Shown here in pieces: positions 1-6,011 of a stretch of 6,768 nucleotides of DNA. The stretch is from Clostridiales bacterium (GTDB taxonomy: Bacteria > Bacillota > Clostridia > Oscillospirales > Oscillospiraceae), in assembly GCA_003533405.1 (NCBI GenBank), contig DQDL01000088.1, positions 23,861 to 30,628 on the forward strand, read 5' to 3'. Position 1 is the first letter of the stretch. Each line of letters begins with the position of its first letter. Made by a program: the position numbers and the translations under genes. The notes under the pieces were generated by a model that did no database searches, was not told the DNA's origin, and saw only the letters and a program-made list of their open reading frames with translations.

Positions 1-1
1 C

Positions 2-250
2 TTCCTCATCGACCCGATGCTCGCGACCGGCGGCTCCGCCTCCGCTGCGATCACCTTCCTCAAGCAGGACGGCGTCAAGCATATCAAGCTCATGTGCATC
101 ATAGGCGCACCCGAAGGCGTAAAGCGCATGCAGGAGGATCACCCCGATGTGGATATCTTCGTTGCAGCTCTTGACGACCACCTCAACGAGCACGGCTATA
201 TAGTTCCCGGCCTCGGCGATGCCGGCGACCGCATCTTCGGTACTAAGTAA
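2..250 (+). CDS. upp: Uracil phosphoribosyltransferase, C-terminal part (5' end outside window)
   Basis: Enzyme of pyrimidine salvage that joins uracil to PRPP to give UMP in the cytoplasm. The window holds the last 82 residues; the family is usually about 209 residues, so roughly the first 60 percent lies to the left. The visible part starts with the PRPP-binding loop (DPMLATGGSA, codons from position 11), continues with the conserved IGAPEGV segment, and ends with the uracil-binding GYIVPGLGDAGDR stretch and the family's typical FGTK C-terminus. The reading frame runs open from the window edge to a TAA at 248-250. The gene is convergent with the sigma/ABC operon and is followed at once by a hairpin terminator. 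The match to the family is very close, with no sign of damage. Confidence 0.96.
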   Translation, partial: FLIDPMLATGGSASAAITFLKQDGVKHIKLMCIIGAPEGVKRMQEDHPDVDIFVAALDDHLNEHGYIVPGLGDAGDRIFGTK

Positions 251-264
251 TAAAGAATGAAAAA

Positions 265-293
265 ATCCGACTTCACCTGAAGTCGGATTTTTT
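265..293. terminator. Bidirectional intrinsic terminator between upp and the ABC operon
   Basis: A perfect 10-base-pair stem (265-274 with 279-288) encloses a 4-base loop and is followed by five T at 289-293. A run of A at 260-265 precedes it, so the same hairpin also has a U tract when read from the minus strand. It lies 14 bases after the upp stop and 5 bases after the permease stop on the other strand, so it can end both convergent transcripts. Confidence 0.9.
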
Positions 294-297
294 GTGC

Positions 298-1509
298 TTA
301 GTTGGCCTGTCGTTTCGAGAAAATTTCAACTGCGGCAAGGCCAAATACAATGCATAGGATGCACGACACGGCAATCGAGAGGTATGCCATCGGAATTACA
401 TTGCCGAAAAGCTTGGCAGGAAAGTACTCGCTCCATATCGGAACGCCCCGTATGATGTATGTCGGCAGAAACATGCAGACATTCGTCTTGAAGTGCACGA
501 TCATCGGCACAATAAGGACGGCAGCACCCAAAATGACTGTTACGAACATACTTTTCGTAAGCTCCGACAGCAGCATGGCGATAAACCCGAAAAGCAGCGC
601 ACCGACAAGGCAGGTGCCGAGCTCAACGATGACTGCCTGACCGAATGTCCACAGATACGGCGAGGTGATATTGCTGCCGGATGTCTGCCATATCGAGCTA
701 AAGCCGTGAGTGCCGAAAAACGAGAATGCGTAGATGATGATGCTTGCCGACATCACAAACCAAACGAGAAGGCAGTAGAGCATTCCGGCGCAAAGCTTTG
801 CCAAAGCGACAGAGCGGCGGCCTCGCTTTGACGAGAGAATCAGCGAATCGGTTTTCCTGCTCCGCTCACGGGCAAACAGCGGCGCAAGCCCGACAAGAAC
901 GGTGATGCCCACGGTAAAGGGAGCAAACTCTTCCATTCCGTTCTGTATGTTCGAGTACGCCCAGTCGTAGTCATAATAGGCGGTGCAGTCGTTTATAAGG
1001 CGGTCGTAGCGTGCTGTTATGTCGGCGCACACCTCGGCATCCGAGCGGTTTACCTCAAGCAGTCTATCCCGAATTGCCGCTGCATGCTCCTTGAAGCCTG
1101 CAGCCTCAACGGCGGACTCGATCACACCGTATTTTAAGCTCCCCTCCGTGTTGAGAAACATGGTCGGATTTGACATCCGCACTTCGATCTCCTTGGGAGA
1201 CCAGCCCTCATCTGCCAGTGCGGTGCGGAACTGTTCGAGCATCTCATCAGACTCACGGTACTGCGGATCGTCAAAAATGACCTGAGCCTCCGCCTTGCGC
1301 TCTGCGATCCACTCATCGTCTATCACGCCGCTTCGCTCGATCGCAGCGTCTCTCATTTCATACAGCCGCTGCATTTTGCCGTCACTTTCGGCATATATAG
1401 CACCCTGCTGCTGGAACACGGCGTATACATTCACAACGAGCATCACGGCAAGCGTGATGAAGGTCATGGGCGTGAATATCTTCCTGAATTCAAGCTTTGT
1501 AAGGCTCAT
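298..1509 (-). CDS. ABC-2 type transporter permease with large extracytoplasmic domain
   Basis: Membrane subunit of an ABC transporter, 403 residues, paired with the ATPase encoded just upstream. One membrane segment lies at about residues 14-32. A hydrophilic, acidic domain at about 33-195 should be outside the membrane. Further segments lie at about 196-212, 242-265, 287-314, 320-340 and 375-396, giving six in all, as in ABC-2 permeases. The basic segment after the second helix (FARERSRKTDSLILSSKRG, from residue 212) resembles the cytoplasmic loop seen in clostridial permeases of this type. I chose the ATG at 1507-1509 because GAAAGGAG precedes it by 8 bases. An in-frame ATG at 1551 would add 14 residues but lacks that site. 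The gene overlaps the ATPase gene by 20 bases and is last in the operon. The substrate cannot be told from sequence; export of a peptide, antibiotic or lipid is the family expectation. Confidence 0.85.
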   Translation of the reverse strand: MSLTKLEFRKIFTPMTFITLAVMLVVNVYAVFQQQGAIYAESDGKMQRLYEMRDAAIERSGVIDDEWIAERKAEAQVIFDDPQYRESDEMLEQFRTALADEGWSPKEIEVRMSNPTMFLNTEGSLKYGVIESAVEAAGFKEHAAAIRDRLLEVNRSDAEVCADITARYDRLINDCTAYYDYDWAYSNIQNGMEEFAPFTVGITVLVGLAPLFARERSRKTDSLILSSKRGRRSVALAKLCAGMLYCLLVWFVMSASIIIYAFSFFGTHGFSSIWQTSGSNITSPYLWTFGQAVIVELGTCLVGALLFGFIAMLLSELTKSMFVTVILGAAVLIVPMIVHFKTNVCMFLPTYIIRGVPIWSEYFPAKLFGNVIPMAYLSIAVSCILCIVFGLAAVEIFSKRQAN

Positions 1510-2383
1510 CGGAAAGCTCCTTTCTGAAATAGTAAAGGTACAGATCCTCAAGCTTCGGCTCGGCGGGCGTGGCGCTCTCTGTAGGGCGTGTCTCAGACAC
1601 TATGCGCAGCACCGCTCCGTCCCCGTCATGCGTGTTGTGCAGGTTCGTGACGACATGTCTTGCCGCAAGCTCATCGGCGAGCTTTGGCGAAACGGCGCAC
1701 TCCCAGACCATGCCGTCAATGGCAGAGCAGATGCTGTCGGCAGCATCGTTGAGCATTGCAGAGCCGTTTTTCATCAGAACGATGCGGTCGGCGATGTACT
1801 CGACATCGGAGACGATGTGCGTTGACAAAAGTATGATGCGTCCGTCGGAAAGGCTGCTTATGATATTGCGGAATTTCACCCGCTCGGCGGGATCGAGACC
1901 GCTTGTCGGCTCGTCGAGAATGAGAATTTTCGGGTCGTTTAGAAGCGCCTGCGCAATGCCGATGCGCTGCCGCATGCCGCCGGAGTATGTCCGCAGCTTT
2001 TTGCCTGCAACATGGCTCAGCCCCGTGAGCTCCAAAAGCTCGTCGCAGCGCTCCTCGGCCTGAAACCTCGTCATGCCCTTGAGGGCGGCAAAGTACATGA
2101 GAAAGTCACGCCCCGTGAAGCTAGGGTAGTAGCCAAAATTCTGCGGCAGGTAGCCCAATAGGTCACGGTAGCCCTCGCCGAGGGCGAAAATGTCCTCGCC
2201 GTTGAGGGTGATGCTGCCGCCGGTCGGGGTCGAGACGGTGGTAATCATGCGCATAAGCGTCGTCTTTCCCGAGCCGTTAGGACCTAGCAGCCCGTAAATG
2301 CCGTCGTGAAGCTCAAGTGACAGGGCGTTCACGGCAAGCTTGTCATTGTACCTTTTTGAAACGCTGTTTATAGATAGTTCCAT
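1490..2383 (-). CDS. ABC transporter ATP-binding protein
   Basis: Cytoplasmic ATPase of 297 residues that should drive the permease encoded downstream. All nucleotide-binding motifs are intact: Walker A GPNGSGKT (34-41), Q-loop glutamine in LPQNFG (Q81), signature YSGGMRQR (133-140), Walker B ILILDEP (153-159) with catalytic E158, D-loop SGLD (161-164) and switch histidine H189 in STH. The last ~90 residues form a variable C-terminal extension, ending in the LEDLYLYYFR element that is common in ATPases of ABC-2 exporters. The ATG at 2381-2383 follows a moderate AAAGGGA site. It overlaps the membrane-protein gene by 16 bases and the permease gene by 20. The family (bacitracin/antibiotic-type or YxlF-like ATPases) suggests export, but the substrate is unknown. 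Confidence 0.94.
   Translation of the reverse strand: MELSINSVSKRYNDKLAVNALSLELHDGIYGLLGPNGSGKTTLMRMITTVSTPTGGSITLNGEDIFALGEGYRDLLGYLPQNFGYYPSFTGRDFLMYFAALKGMTRFQAEERCDELLELTGLSHVAGKKLRTYSGGMRQRIGIAQALLNDPKILILDEPTSGLDPAERVKFRNIISSLSDGRIILLSTHIVSDVEYIADRIVLMKNGSAMLNDAADSICSAIDGMVWECAVSPKLADELAARHVVTNLHNTHDGDGAVLRIVSETRPTESATPAEPKLEDLYLYYFRKELSDEPYKA
1518..1525 (-). promoter_or_regulatory. Ribosome binding site that fixes the permease start
   Basis: On the minus strand GAAAGGAG ends 8 bases before the ATG at 1507-1509. It lies inside the 3' end of the ATPase gene, supporting coupled translation and the shorter 403-residue permease over the 417-residue form. Confidence 0.8.
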
Positions 2384-3084
2384 ATGCTTTTTCCCTTTCT
2401 GCTTTCAATGTCCGAAAGCTCGTGCCATGTCTGCGCCGCCAACAGCACAAGGCTCACGGCGCAAGCAAGCGCCCACACGCCGATGCTCCAAACGACCGAC
2501 AGGCACACGATGCCGAGTGCTGCCGATATAACGAGCGACAGCGAAAGTGCGCCCGCTCGGCTGCGTACGAACGGCAGCAGCCGCAGCGCAAGCAGCGTCA
2601 AGAAGCTTGACGAGAACAGCAGCGCAGCGCCCATGATCAGCGGCAGTGCAAGTGCTGTGCCGAACTTGCTTGAGACGATGACCGCCGTGAGCGTCAGCCC
2701 CAAAAGATCGGCGCAGGCGATAATGAGCATGCGTGCGGCAAGAAGCTTTGCTCCGCTTATGCGGCAGCTGCGCTCAATTTCGCTCATGCTGCACGAAATG
2801 TCACGCAGCAGCTCCGGGCAGCCGAGCGCATTTGCAGCCCCTGCGTAGACGAGCACTGCAAACCGTGCGCTTTCCTTGCCGCTGCCGGTACTCAGCAATA
2901 TGCACACGATGACAACGAGCTGCACCGCCCAGTAAAGCGACGAAAAGTGCGCAAGCTGCAAGCCGAGCAGTCGGCCGAGCGGCATTTTGGCTAAGCGCAT
3001 ACTACGCATTTTGCGCTGCCCGAGGCTTATCGTGCGCTCAAGCGCACCGGCAGGCGGTGCGGGCACATCGTATTTAATATCCAT
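2368..3084 (-). CDS. Small polytopic membrane protein in the anti-sigma position
   Basis: A 238-residue protein I cannot assign to a named family. The first ~45 residues are basic and should be cytoplasmic. Hydrophobic segments follow at about 47-64, 74-90, 115-137, 143-170, 178-198 and 200-217, suggesting six membrane helices, and then a short charged tail. Between helices two and three lies a charged loop with three cysteines (89, 98, 107), EIERSCR and the GAKLLAARM stretch. I chose the ATG at 3082-3084 because GGAGGGAG lies 6 bases before it. An in-frame ATG at 3189 would add 35 arginine- and cysteine-rich residues that only read through the sigma gene in another frame. The gene overlaps the sigma gene by 11 bases and the ATPase gene by 16. 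By position it could hold the sigma factor at the membrane, but no zinc-binding HxxxCxxC motif or classical anti-sigma domain is visible. It could instead be an extra transporter subunit. Confidence 0.75.
   Translation of the reverse strand: MDIKYDVPAPPAGALERTISLGQRKMRSMRLAKMPLGRLLGLQLAHFSSLYWAVQLVVIVCILLSTGSGKESARFAVLVYAGAANALGCPELLRDISCSMSEIERSCRISGAKLLAARMLIIACADLLGLTLTAVIVSSKFGTALALPLIMGAALLFSSSFLTLLALRLLPFVRSRAGALSLSLVISAALGIVCLSVVWSIGVWALACAVSLVLLAAQTWHELSDIESRKGKSIWNYL
2392..2398 (-). promoter_or_regulatory. Ribosome binding site of the ABC ATPase gene
   Basis: AAAGGGA on the minus strand, 8 bases before the ATG at 2381-2383 and inside the end of the membrane-protein gene. It is weaker than the other sites in this operon, so the ATPase may depend on translation of the gene before it. 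Confidence 0.55.
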
Positions 3085-3613
3085 AGCCTTCTCCCTCCGA
3101 TTCAAGCAGTCTGCGCAGCTTTTCCATCCCCAGCCGCAGGCGGGATTTCGCCGTTGCCGTCGAAACGCCGGTGACGGCGGCAATGTCACGCAGCTTCATG
3201 TCGTGCCAGTAGCGCAGTATTACGGCGTCCCGCTGCTCGTCCGGCAGCAGGGCGATCGCACGGCGGACATTTTCCGCACTGTCGTTTTTGAGCGTCTGCG
3301 TCTCCGCTCCGTCGGACACGGCGGCGTCCTCCGTGAGCGGCGCATTTTCGGGCTTTTTGCGGCGGTAATGGTCGTTGCAGACATTGACGGCGATGGTAAG
3401 CAGGTAGTTTGTGAATTTGCCGGTCACCGAGTAGCGCCCCACGGCGGTGACGAGACGGAGGAACACATCCTGCGTGAGGTCGGCGGCAAGTGCGGCATCG
3501 CCGCAGCGGCGGTAGCAAAAGGCGTAGATGTTCTCATAGTGCCGCCGCACAAGAGCATCAAACGCCGACTCGTCGCCCTGCTTTATCCGCCGTATCAGTA
3601 TTGCGTCCTCCAC
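3074..3613 (-). CDS. RNA polymerase sigma factor, ECF (sigma-70 region 2 and 4) type
   Basis: A 179-residue sigma factor, a normal length for the ECF group, that should direct RNA polymerase to a small set of promoters. Region 2 covers about residues 8-85: the core-binding helix around DLTQDVFLRL (45-54) and the -10-recognition part ending in NDHYRRKK (80-87). A variable acidic linker spans 88-113. Region 4 covers about 115-170, with LPDEQRDAVILRYW and the helix-turn-helix DIAAVTGVSTATAKSRL that binds the -35 element. I chose the GTG at 3611-3613 because a near-perfect AGGAGGTGA precedes it. The in-frame ATG at 3667 would add 18 hydrophobic residues unlike any sigma N-terminus. It is the first gene of an overlapping operon with a membrane protein and an ABC exporter, so it probably controls that operon. 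Its signal is unknown. Confidence 0.92.
   Translation of the reverse strand: MEDAILIRRIKQGDESAFDALVRRHYENIYAFCYRRCGDAALAADLTQDVFLRLVTAVGRYSVTGKFTNYLLTIAVNVCNDHYRRKKPENAPLTEDAAVSDGAETQTLKNDSAENVRRAIALLPDEQRDAVILRYWHDMKLRDIAAVTGVSTATAKSRLRLGMEKLRRLLESEGEGYGY
3091..3098 (-). promoter_or_regulatory. Ribosome binding site that fixes the membrane-protein start
   Basis: GGAGGGAG on the minus strand ends 6 bases before the ATG at 3082-3084. It lies within the last codons of the sigma gene and supports the 238-residue form rather than the 273-residue reading. Confidence 0.8.
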
Positions 3614-3712
3614 CTGCTCACCTCCTGCCTCTGAATAAATAAACGCAGCTATCGCAAAAAGGATCAAACTTTTTTAAAATTAAGCTTAACATATGTTTTA
3701 AGACATAACAAT
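3614..3712 (-). promoter_or_regulatory. AT-rich leader of the sigma/ABC operon with two overlapping palindromes
   Basis: This gap must hold any promoter private to the sigma operon. I find no convincing sigma-A promoter: the best pair on the minus strand is TTGATC and TTTATT with an 18-base spacer, 4 of 6 matches each. I also find no clear ECF-type -35 AAC motif. Two perfect 10-base palindromes, TTAAGCTTAA (3680-3689) and AACATATGTT (3688-3697), overlap by two bases and could be protein-binding sites or chance in AT-rich DNA. Confidence 0.35.
3618..3626 (-). promoter_or_regulatory. Strong ribosome binding site that fixes a GTG start for the sigma gene
   Basis: AGGAGGTGA on the minus strand is almost fully complementary to the 3' end of 16S rRNA. 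It leaves 4 bases to the GTG at 3611-3613, or 7 counted from the GGAGG core. No comparable site precedes the upstream ATG at 3667. Confidence 0.88.
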
Positions 3713-3738
3713 GCCCACCGTGCAAACGCACAGTGGGC
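3713..3738 (-). terminator. Hairpin terminator after lepA
   Basis: An 11-base-pair stem (3713-3723 with 3728-3738) encloses a 4-base loop. Its one imperfect pair is a C-A mismatch in plus-strand RNA but a G-U wobble in minus-strand RNA, which suggests it evolved to work on the lepA transcript. It begins 7 bases past the lepA stop. The following tract (ATTGTTATGTCTT) is only moderately U-rich, so some read-through into the sigma operon is possible. Confidence 0.7.
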
Positions 3739-3745
3739 GAAAACT

Positions 3746-5551
3746 TTATTCATCGAGCTTGAGGACGGCGAGGAAGGCTTCGGTCGGAATGGAGACCGTG
3801 CCGAGCTGGCGCATCTTCTTTTTGCCCTCTTTCTGCTTTTCAAGCAGCTTCTTTTTGCGGGTGATATCGCCGCCGTAGCACTTGGCAAGAACATCCTTGC
3901 GCATGGCCTTGACTGTCTCACGGGCGATTATCTTGCCGCCGATGGCCGCCTGGATGGGTACTTCGAACAGCTGACGGGGAATGTTGTCCTTGAGCTTTTC
4001 GCAGAGCTTCCTTGCACGGGCGTAGGCCTTGTCCTTGTGCGCAATGAAGCTGAGCGCATCGACCTGATCGCCGTTTAAAAGCAGGTCTACCTTCACAAGC
4101 TCGGACGGCTTATACTCGCTCAGCTCGTAGTCGAGCGAGGCGTAGCCCTTGGTGCGGGCCTTGAGGGTGTCGAAAAAGTCGTAGATTATCTCGTTTAGCG
4201 GCATATCGTAGCGCAGCTCGACGAGGTTCGAGTCAAGATACTGCATGTCCTTGTACTCGCCACGCCTGTCCTGACACAGGGGCATGATGTTGCCGACATA
4301 GTCGTTGGGCGTGATGATCGACACCTTGACATACGGCTCCTCGGCGTGCTCGATGTTCGCCGGGTCGGGGTAGTTGTGGGGGTTGTCGACCATGACGATG
4401 CTGCCGTCTGTTTTGATGACCTTATAGATAACGCTCGGCAGGGTGGTGACGAGCTCAAGGTCAAACTCACGCTCAAGGCGCTCCTGAATGACCTCCATGT
4501 GCAGCATCCCGAGGAAGCCGCAGCGGAAGCCGAAGCCGAGTGCGACCGAGCTTTCCGGCTCGAACGACAGGGAAGCGTCATTGAGCTGGAGCTTTTCCAG
4601 CGCATCACGCAGGTCAGGGTATTTGCTGCCGTCCTCGGTGTAGATTCCGCAGTAGACCATCGCACGGGCGGGGCGGTAGCCGGGCAGAGCGTCGGCACAG
4701 GGGCGGGATGCCTCGGTCACGGTGTCACCCACCTGCGTGTCGGCGACATTTTTGATGCTGGCGGTGAAATATCCGACATCGCCTGCGGAAAGCTCGGCAC
4801 AGGGCTCAAGACCGATCGGACGCATATGCCCGACCTCGAGCACCTTATAGCGTGCGCCGGTTGACTTCAAAAGCACCTCAGTGTCCTTGCGCACCTTGCC
4901 GTCAACAAGACGCATAAAGACGATGACGCCACGGTAGCTGTCGTAAATGCTGTCGAAGATGAGCGCCTTCAGGGGAGCATCGGGGTCGCCCTTGGGGGCT
5001 GGGACATTCTTTACGATATCGTCAAGCACGGCCTCGACATTAATGCCGTTTTTGGCGCTTATCTCGGGCGCATCCATGGCGAGAATGCCGATGATGTCCT
5101 CAATCTCATGCTTGACCCGCTCGGGGTCGGCGGCGGGGAGATCGATCTTGTTGATGACGGGCAGTATCTCAAGGTCGGCGTCCAGCGCAAGGTAAGTGTT
5201 TGCAAGCGTCTGCGCCTCAACGCCCTGCGAGGCGTCAACAACGAGCACCGCACCCTCGCATGCCGCCAGCGAGCGGCTGACCTCGTAGTTGAAGTCGACA
5301 TGACCCGGAGTGTCGATGAGATTCAGCACATAAGTCTCGCCGTCCTTAGCTTTGTAGTTAAGACCGACGGCTCTTGCCTTGATGGTGATGCCGCGCTCAC
5401 GCTCAAGATCCATGTTGTCTAGGATCTGGTCCTCCATGATGCGCTCCTCGACCGCACCGCACAGCTCGATGAGCCTGTCCGACAGCGTCGATTTGCCGTG
5501 GTCGATGTGAGCGATTATCGAAAAGTTCCTGATGTGGTCCTGATTTATCAC
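3746..5551 (-). CDS. lepA: Elongation factor 4 (LepA), translational GTPase
   Basis: A ribosome-associated GTPase related to EF-G, proposed to back-translocate stalled ribosomes or to help ribosome assembly and initiation. At 601 residues it is full length. The GTPase motifs are intact: G1 AHIDHGKS (14-21), G2 threonine in RGITIKA (53-59), G3 DTPGH (80-84), G4 NKID (134-137) and G5 SAK (165-167). Domain II follows, then the EF-G-like region with GFRCGFLGMLHMEV (341-354). The LepA-specific C-terminal domain carries the lysine-rich YGGDITRKKKLLEKQKEGKK (559-578). The start is a GTG at 5549-5551 with GGAGG seven bases upstream. It overlaps the stop of the XRE regulator by four bases, so translation of the two is probably coupled. 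A hairpin follows the TAA stop. Family and function are secure; the regulator partner is the unusual part. Confidence 0.98.
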   Translation of the reverse strand: MINQDHIRNFSIIAHIDHGKSTLSDRLIELCGAVEERIMEDQILDNMDLERERGITIKARAVGLNYKAKDGETYVLNLIDTPGHVDFNYEVSRSLAACEGAVLVVDASQGVEAQTLANTYLALDADLEILPVINKIDLPAADPERVKHEIEDIIGILAMDAPEISAKNGINVEAVLDDIVKNVPAPKGDPDAPLKALIFDSIYDSYRGVIVFMRLVDGKVRKDTEVLLKSTGARYKVLEVGHMRPIGLEPCAELSAGDVGYFTASIKNVADTQVGDTVTEASRPCADALPGYRPARAMVYCGIYTEDGSKYPDLRDALEKLQLNDASLSFEPESSVALGFGFRCGFLGMLHMEVIQERLEREFDLELVTTLPSVIYKVIKTDGSIVMVDNPHNYPDPANIEHAEEPYVKVSIITPNDYVGNIMPLCQDRRGEYKDMQYLDSNLVELRYDMPLNEIIYDFFDTLKARTKGYASLDYELSEYKPSELVKVDLLLNGDQVDALSFIAHKDKAYARARKLCEKLKDNIPRQLFEVPIQAAIGGKIIARETVKAMRKDVLAKCYGGDITRKKKLLEKQKEGKKKMRQLGTVSIPTEAFLAVLKLDE

Positions 5552-5862
5552 AGCAATTCCTCCAGCGCAGCCTCAGCCTTGTTTGCAAGCACTCTCAACT
5601 CGCCGATAAATGCCTTGGCAACATCGGCGCTGCGGTCGATGCCGTTGGGATTCGACGAGCGGCCGAGCAGATAGTCGGCGGTAACATTATAATAATCGCA
5701 GACACGGCACACAAAGCCCAGTCCCGGTTCACGGGCACCGTTTTCGTAGTGGCTCAGCAGCGCCTGACTTATCTTAAGGTCGGCGGCAGCCTTGCGCTGG
5801 CTCAGTCCGCTTCTGCGTCTTAATTCGGATAGGTTTTTTGCGAAAGTTTTCTGATTATCCAT
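5548..5862 (-). CDS. XRE/Cro-family helix-turn-helix transcriptional regulator
   Basis: A 104-residue DNA-binding protein. Residues 7-66 form a Cro/C1-type domain: FAKNLSELRRRSGLSQRKAA, the recognition helix around ISQALLSHYENG (31-42), then the closing helices with CDYYNVTADYLLG (55-67), typical of the family. A short linker (68-78) leads to a charged helical tail (79-104) that may support dimer formation; there is no ligand-binding, protease or membrane domain. The ATG at 5860-5862 has GGAG 8 bases upstream. The gene is first in an operon with lepA, overlapping it by 4 bases, and is divergent from pta. A palindrome over its own predicted transcription start suggests autoregulation. Its targets are unknown. 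I see no toxin gene or phage context, so a phage or toxin-antitoxin role is less likely than a local chromosomal regulator. Confidence 0.9.
   Translation of the reverse strand: MDNQKTFAKNLSELRRRSGLSQRKAAADLKISQALLSHYENGAREPGLGFVCRVCDYYNVTADYLLGRSSNPNGIDRSADVAKAFIGELRVLANKAEAALEELL
5559..5563 (-). promoter_or_regulatory. Ribosome binding site deciding the GTG start of lepA
   Basis: GGAGG on the minus strand lies 7 bases before the GTG at 5549-5551 and inside the last codons of the regulator gene. The sequence GTGA at the junction contains both the lepA start and the regulator stop. Confidence 0.85.
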
Positions 5863-5885
5863 TTATATATCTCCGTACAAGTGAT

Positions 5886-5896
5886 TACAGTCTGTA
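5886..5896. promoter_or_regulatory. Putative operator palindrome over the regulator's transcription start
   Basis: TACAG-T-CTGTA is an 11-base perfect palindrome with a single central base, the size of many XRE/Cro operators. It sits directly downstream of the -10 box, centred on the predicted start point, where a bound protein would block initiation. A related sequence (8 of 10 bases) occurs at 5915-5924. Confidence 0.5.
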
Positions 5897-5897
5897 T

Positions 5898-5926
5898 ATT
5901 ATATCTGTCATTTCGCAGTTTGTAAA
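5898..5926 (-). promoter_or_regulatory. Sigma-A promoter of the regulator-lepA operon
   Basis: On the minus strand TTTACA (5921-5926) and a perfect TATAAT (5898-5903) are 17 bases apart, the ideal spacing. Transcription should begin near 5891, giving a leader of about 28 bases before the regulator ATG. Confidence 0.82.
5915..5924. promoter_or_regulatory. Possible second, degenerate operator site at the -35 box
   Basis: GCAGTTTGTA matches 8 of 10 bases of ACAGTCTGTA at 5887-5896, in the same orientation and 28 bases away, and overlaps the -35 box of the regulator promoter. Its own symmetry is poor, so this is a weak call. Confidence 0.25.
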
Positions 5927-5945
5927 TAGAAATAGGTCTAAATAC

Positions 5946-5974
5946 TTGAAAAATTTTCGGAGTAGTGATAAAGT
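5946..5974 (+). promoter_or_regulatory. Probable sigma-A promoter of pta
   Basis: TTGAAA (5946-5951) and TAAAGT (5969-5974) are separated by 17 bases. The -10 box is preceded by TG one base upstream, an extended -10 element that would compensate for its 4-of-6 match. It is back to back with the regulator promoter, with 19 bases between the two -35 boxes. TATAGT at 5977-5982 is an alternative -10 but lacks a -35 partner. Confidence 0.6.
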
Positions 5975-6006
5975 CATATAGTAATATTAGCACAAGATGC
6001 AAATAT

Positions 6007-6011
6007 GGAGG
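6007..6011 (+). promoter_or_regulatory. Ribosome binding site of pta
   Basis: GGAGG lies 10 bases before the ATG at 6022-6024, in an AT-rich leader free of obvious structure. The spacing is slightly long but acceptable. Confidence 0.75.

Noticed and set aside
1295..1825. 176-codon open frame on the plus strand opposite the ABC genes
   Set aside because: It runs across the junction of two real minus-strand genes and its product shows no domain or sensible composition.
3085..3189. N-terminal extension of the membrane protein from an ATG at 3189
   Set aside because: The 35 extra residues are the sigma gene read in another frame, and a good ribosome binding site precedes the inner ATG.
2987..3634. 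215-codon open frame on the plus strand opposite the sigma gene
   Set aside because: It is antisense to a well-supported sigma factor, spans two gene boundaries and has no plausible ribosome binding site or recognisable domain. GC-rich third positions commonly open such frames.
3614..3667. N-terminal extension of the sigma factor from an ATG at 3667
   Set aside because: It adds a hydrophobic stretch atypical of sigma factors and reads through the AGGAGGTGA site that serves the GTG at 3613.
4346..4864. 172-codon open frame on the plus strand within lepA
   Set aside because: It mirrors the strongly conserved lepA coding sequence and has no independent support.
5927..5940. TAGA-N6-TCTA inverted repeat between the two divergent promoters
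   Set aside because: The arms are only four bases long and such pairs are expected by chance in AT-rich DNA.
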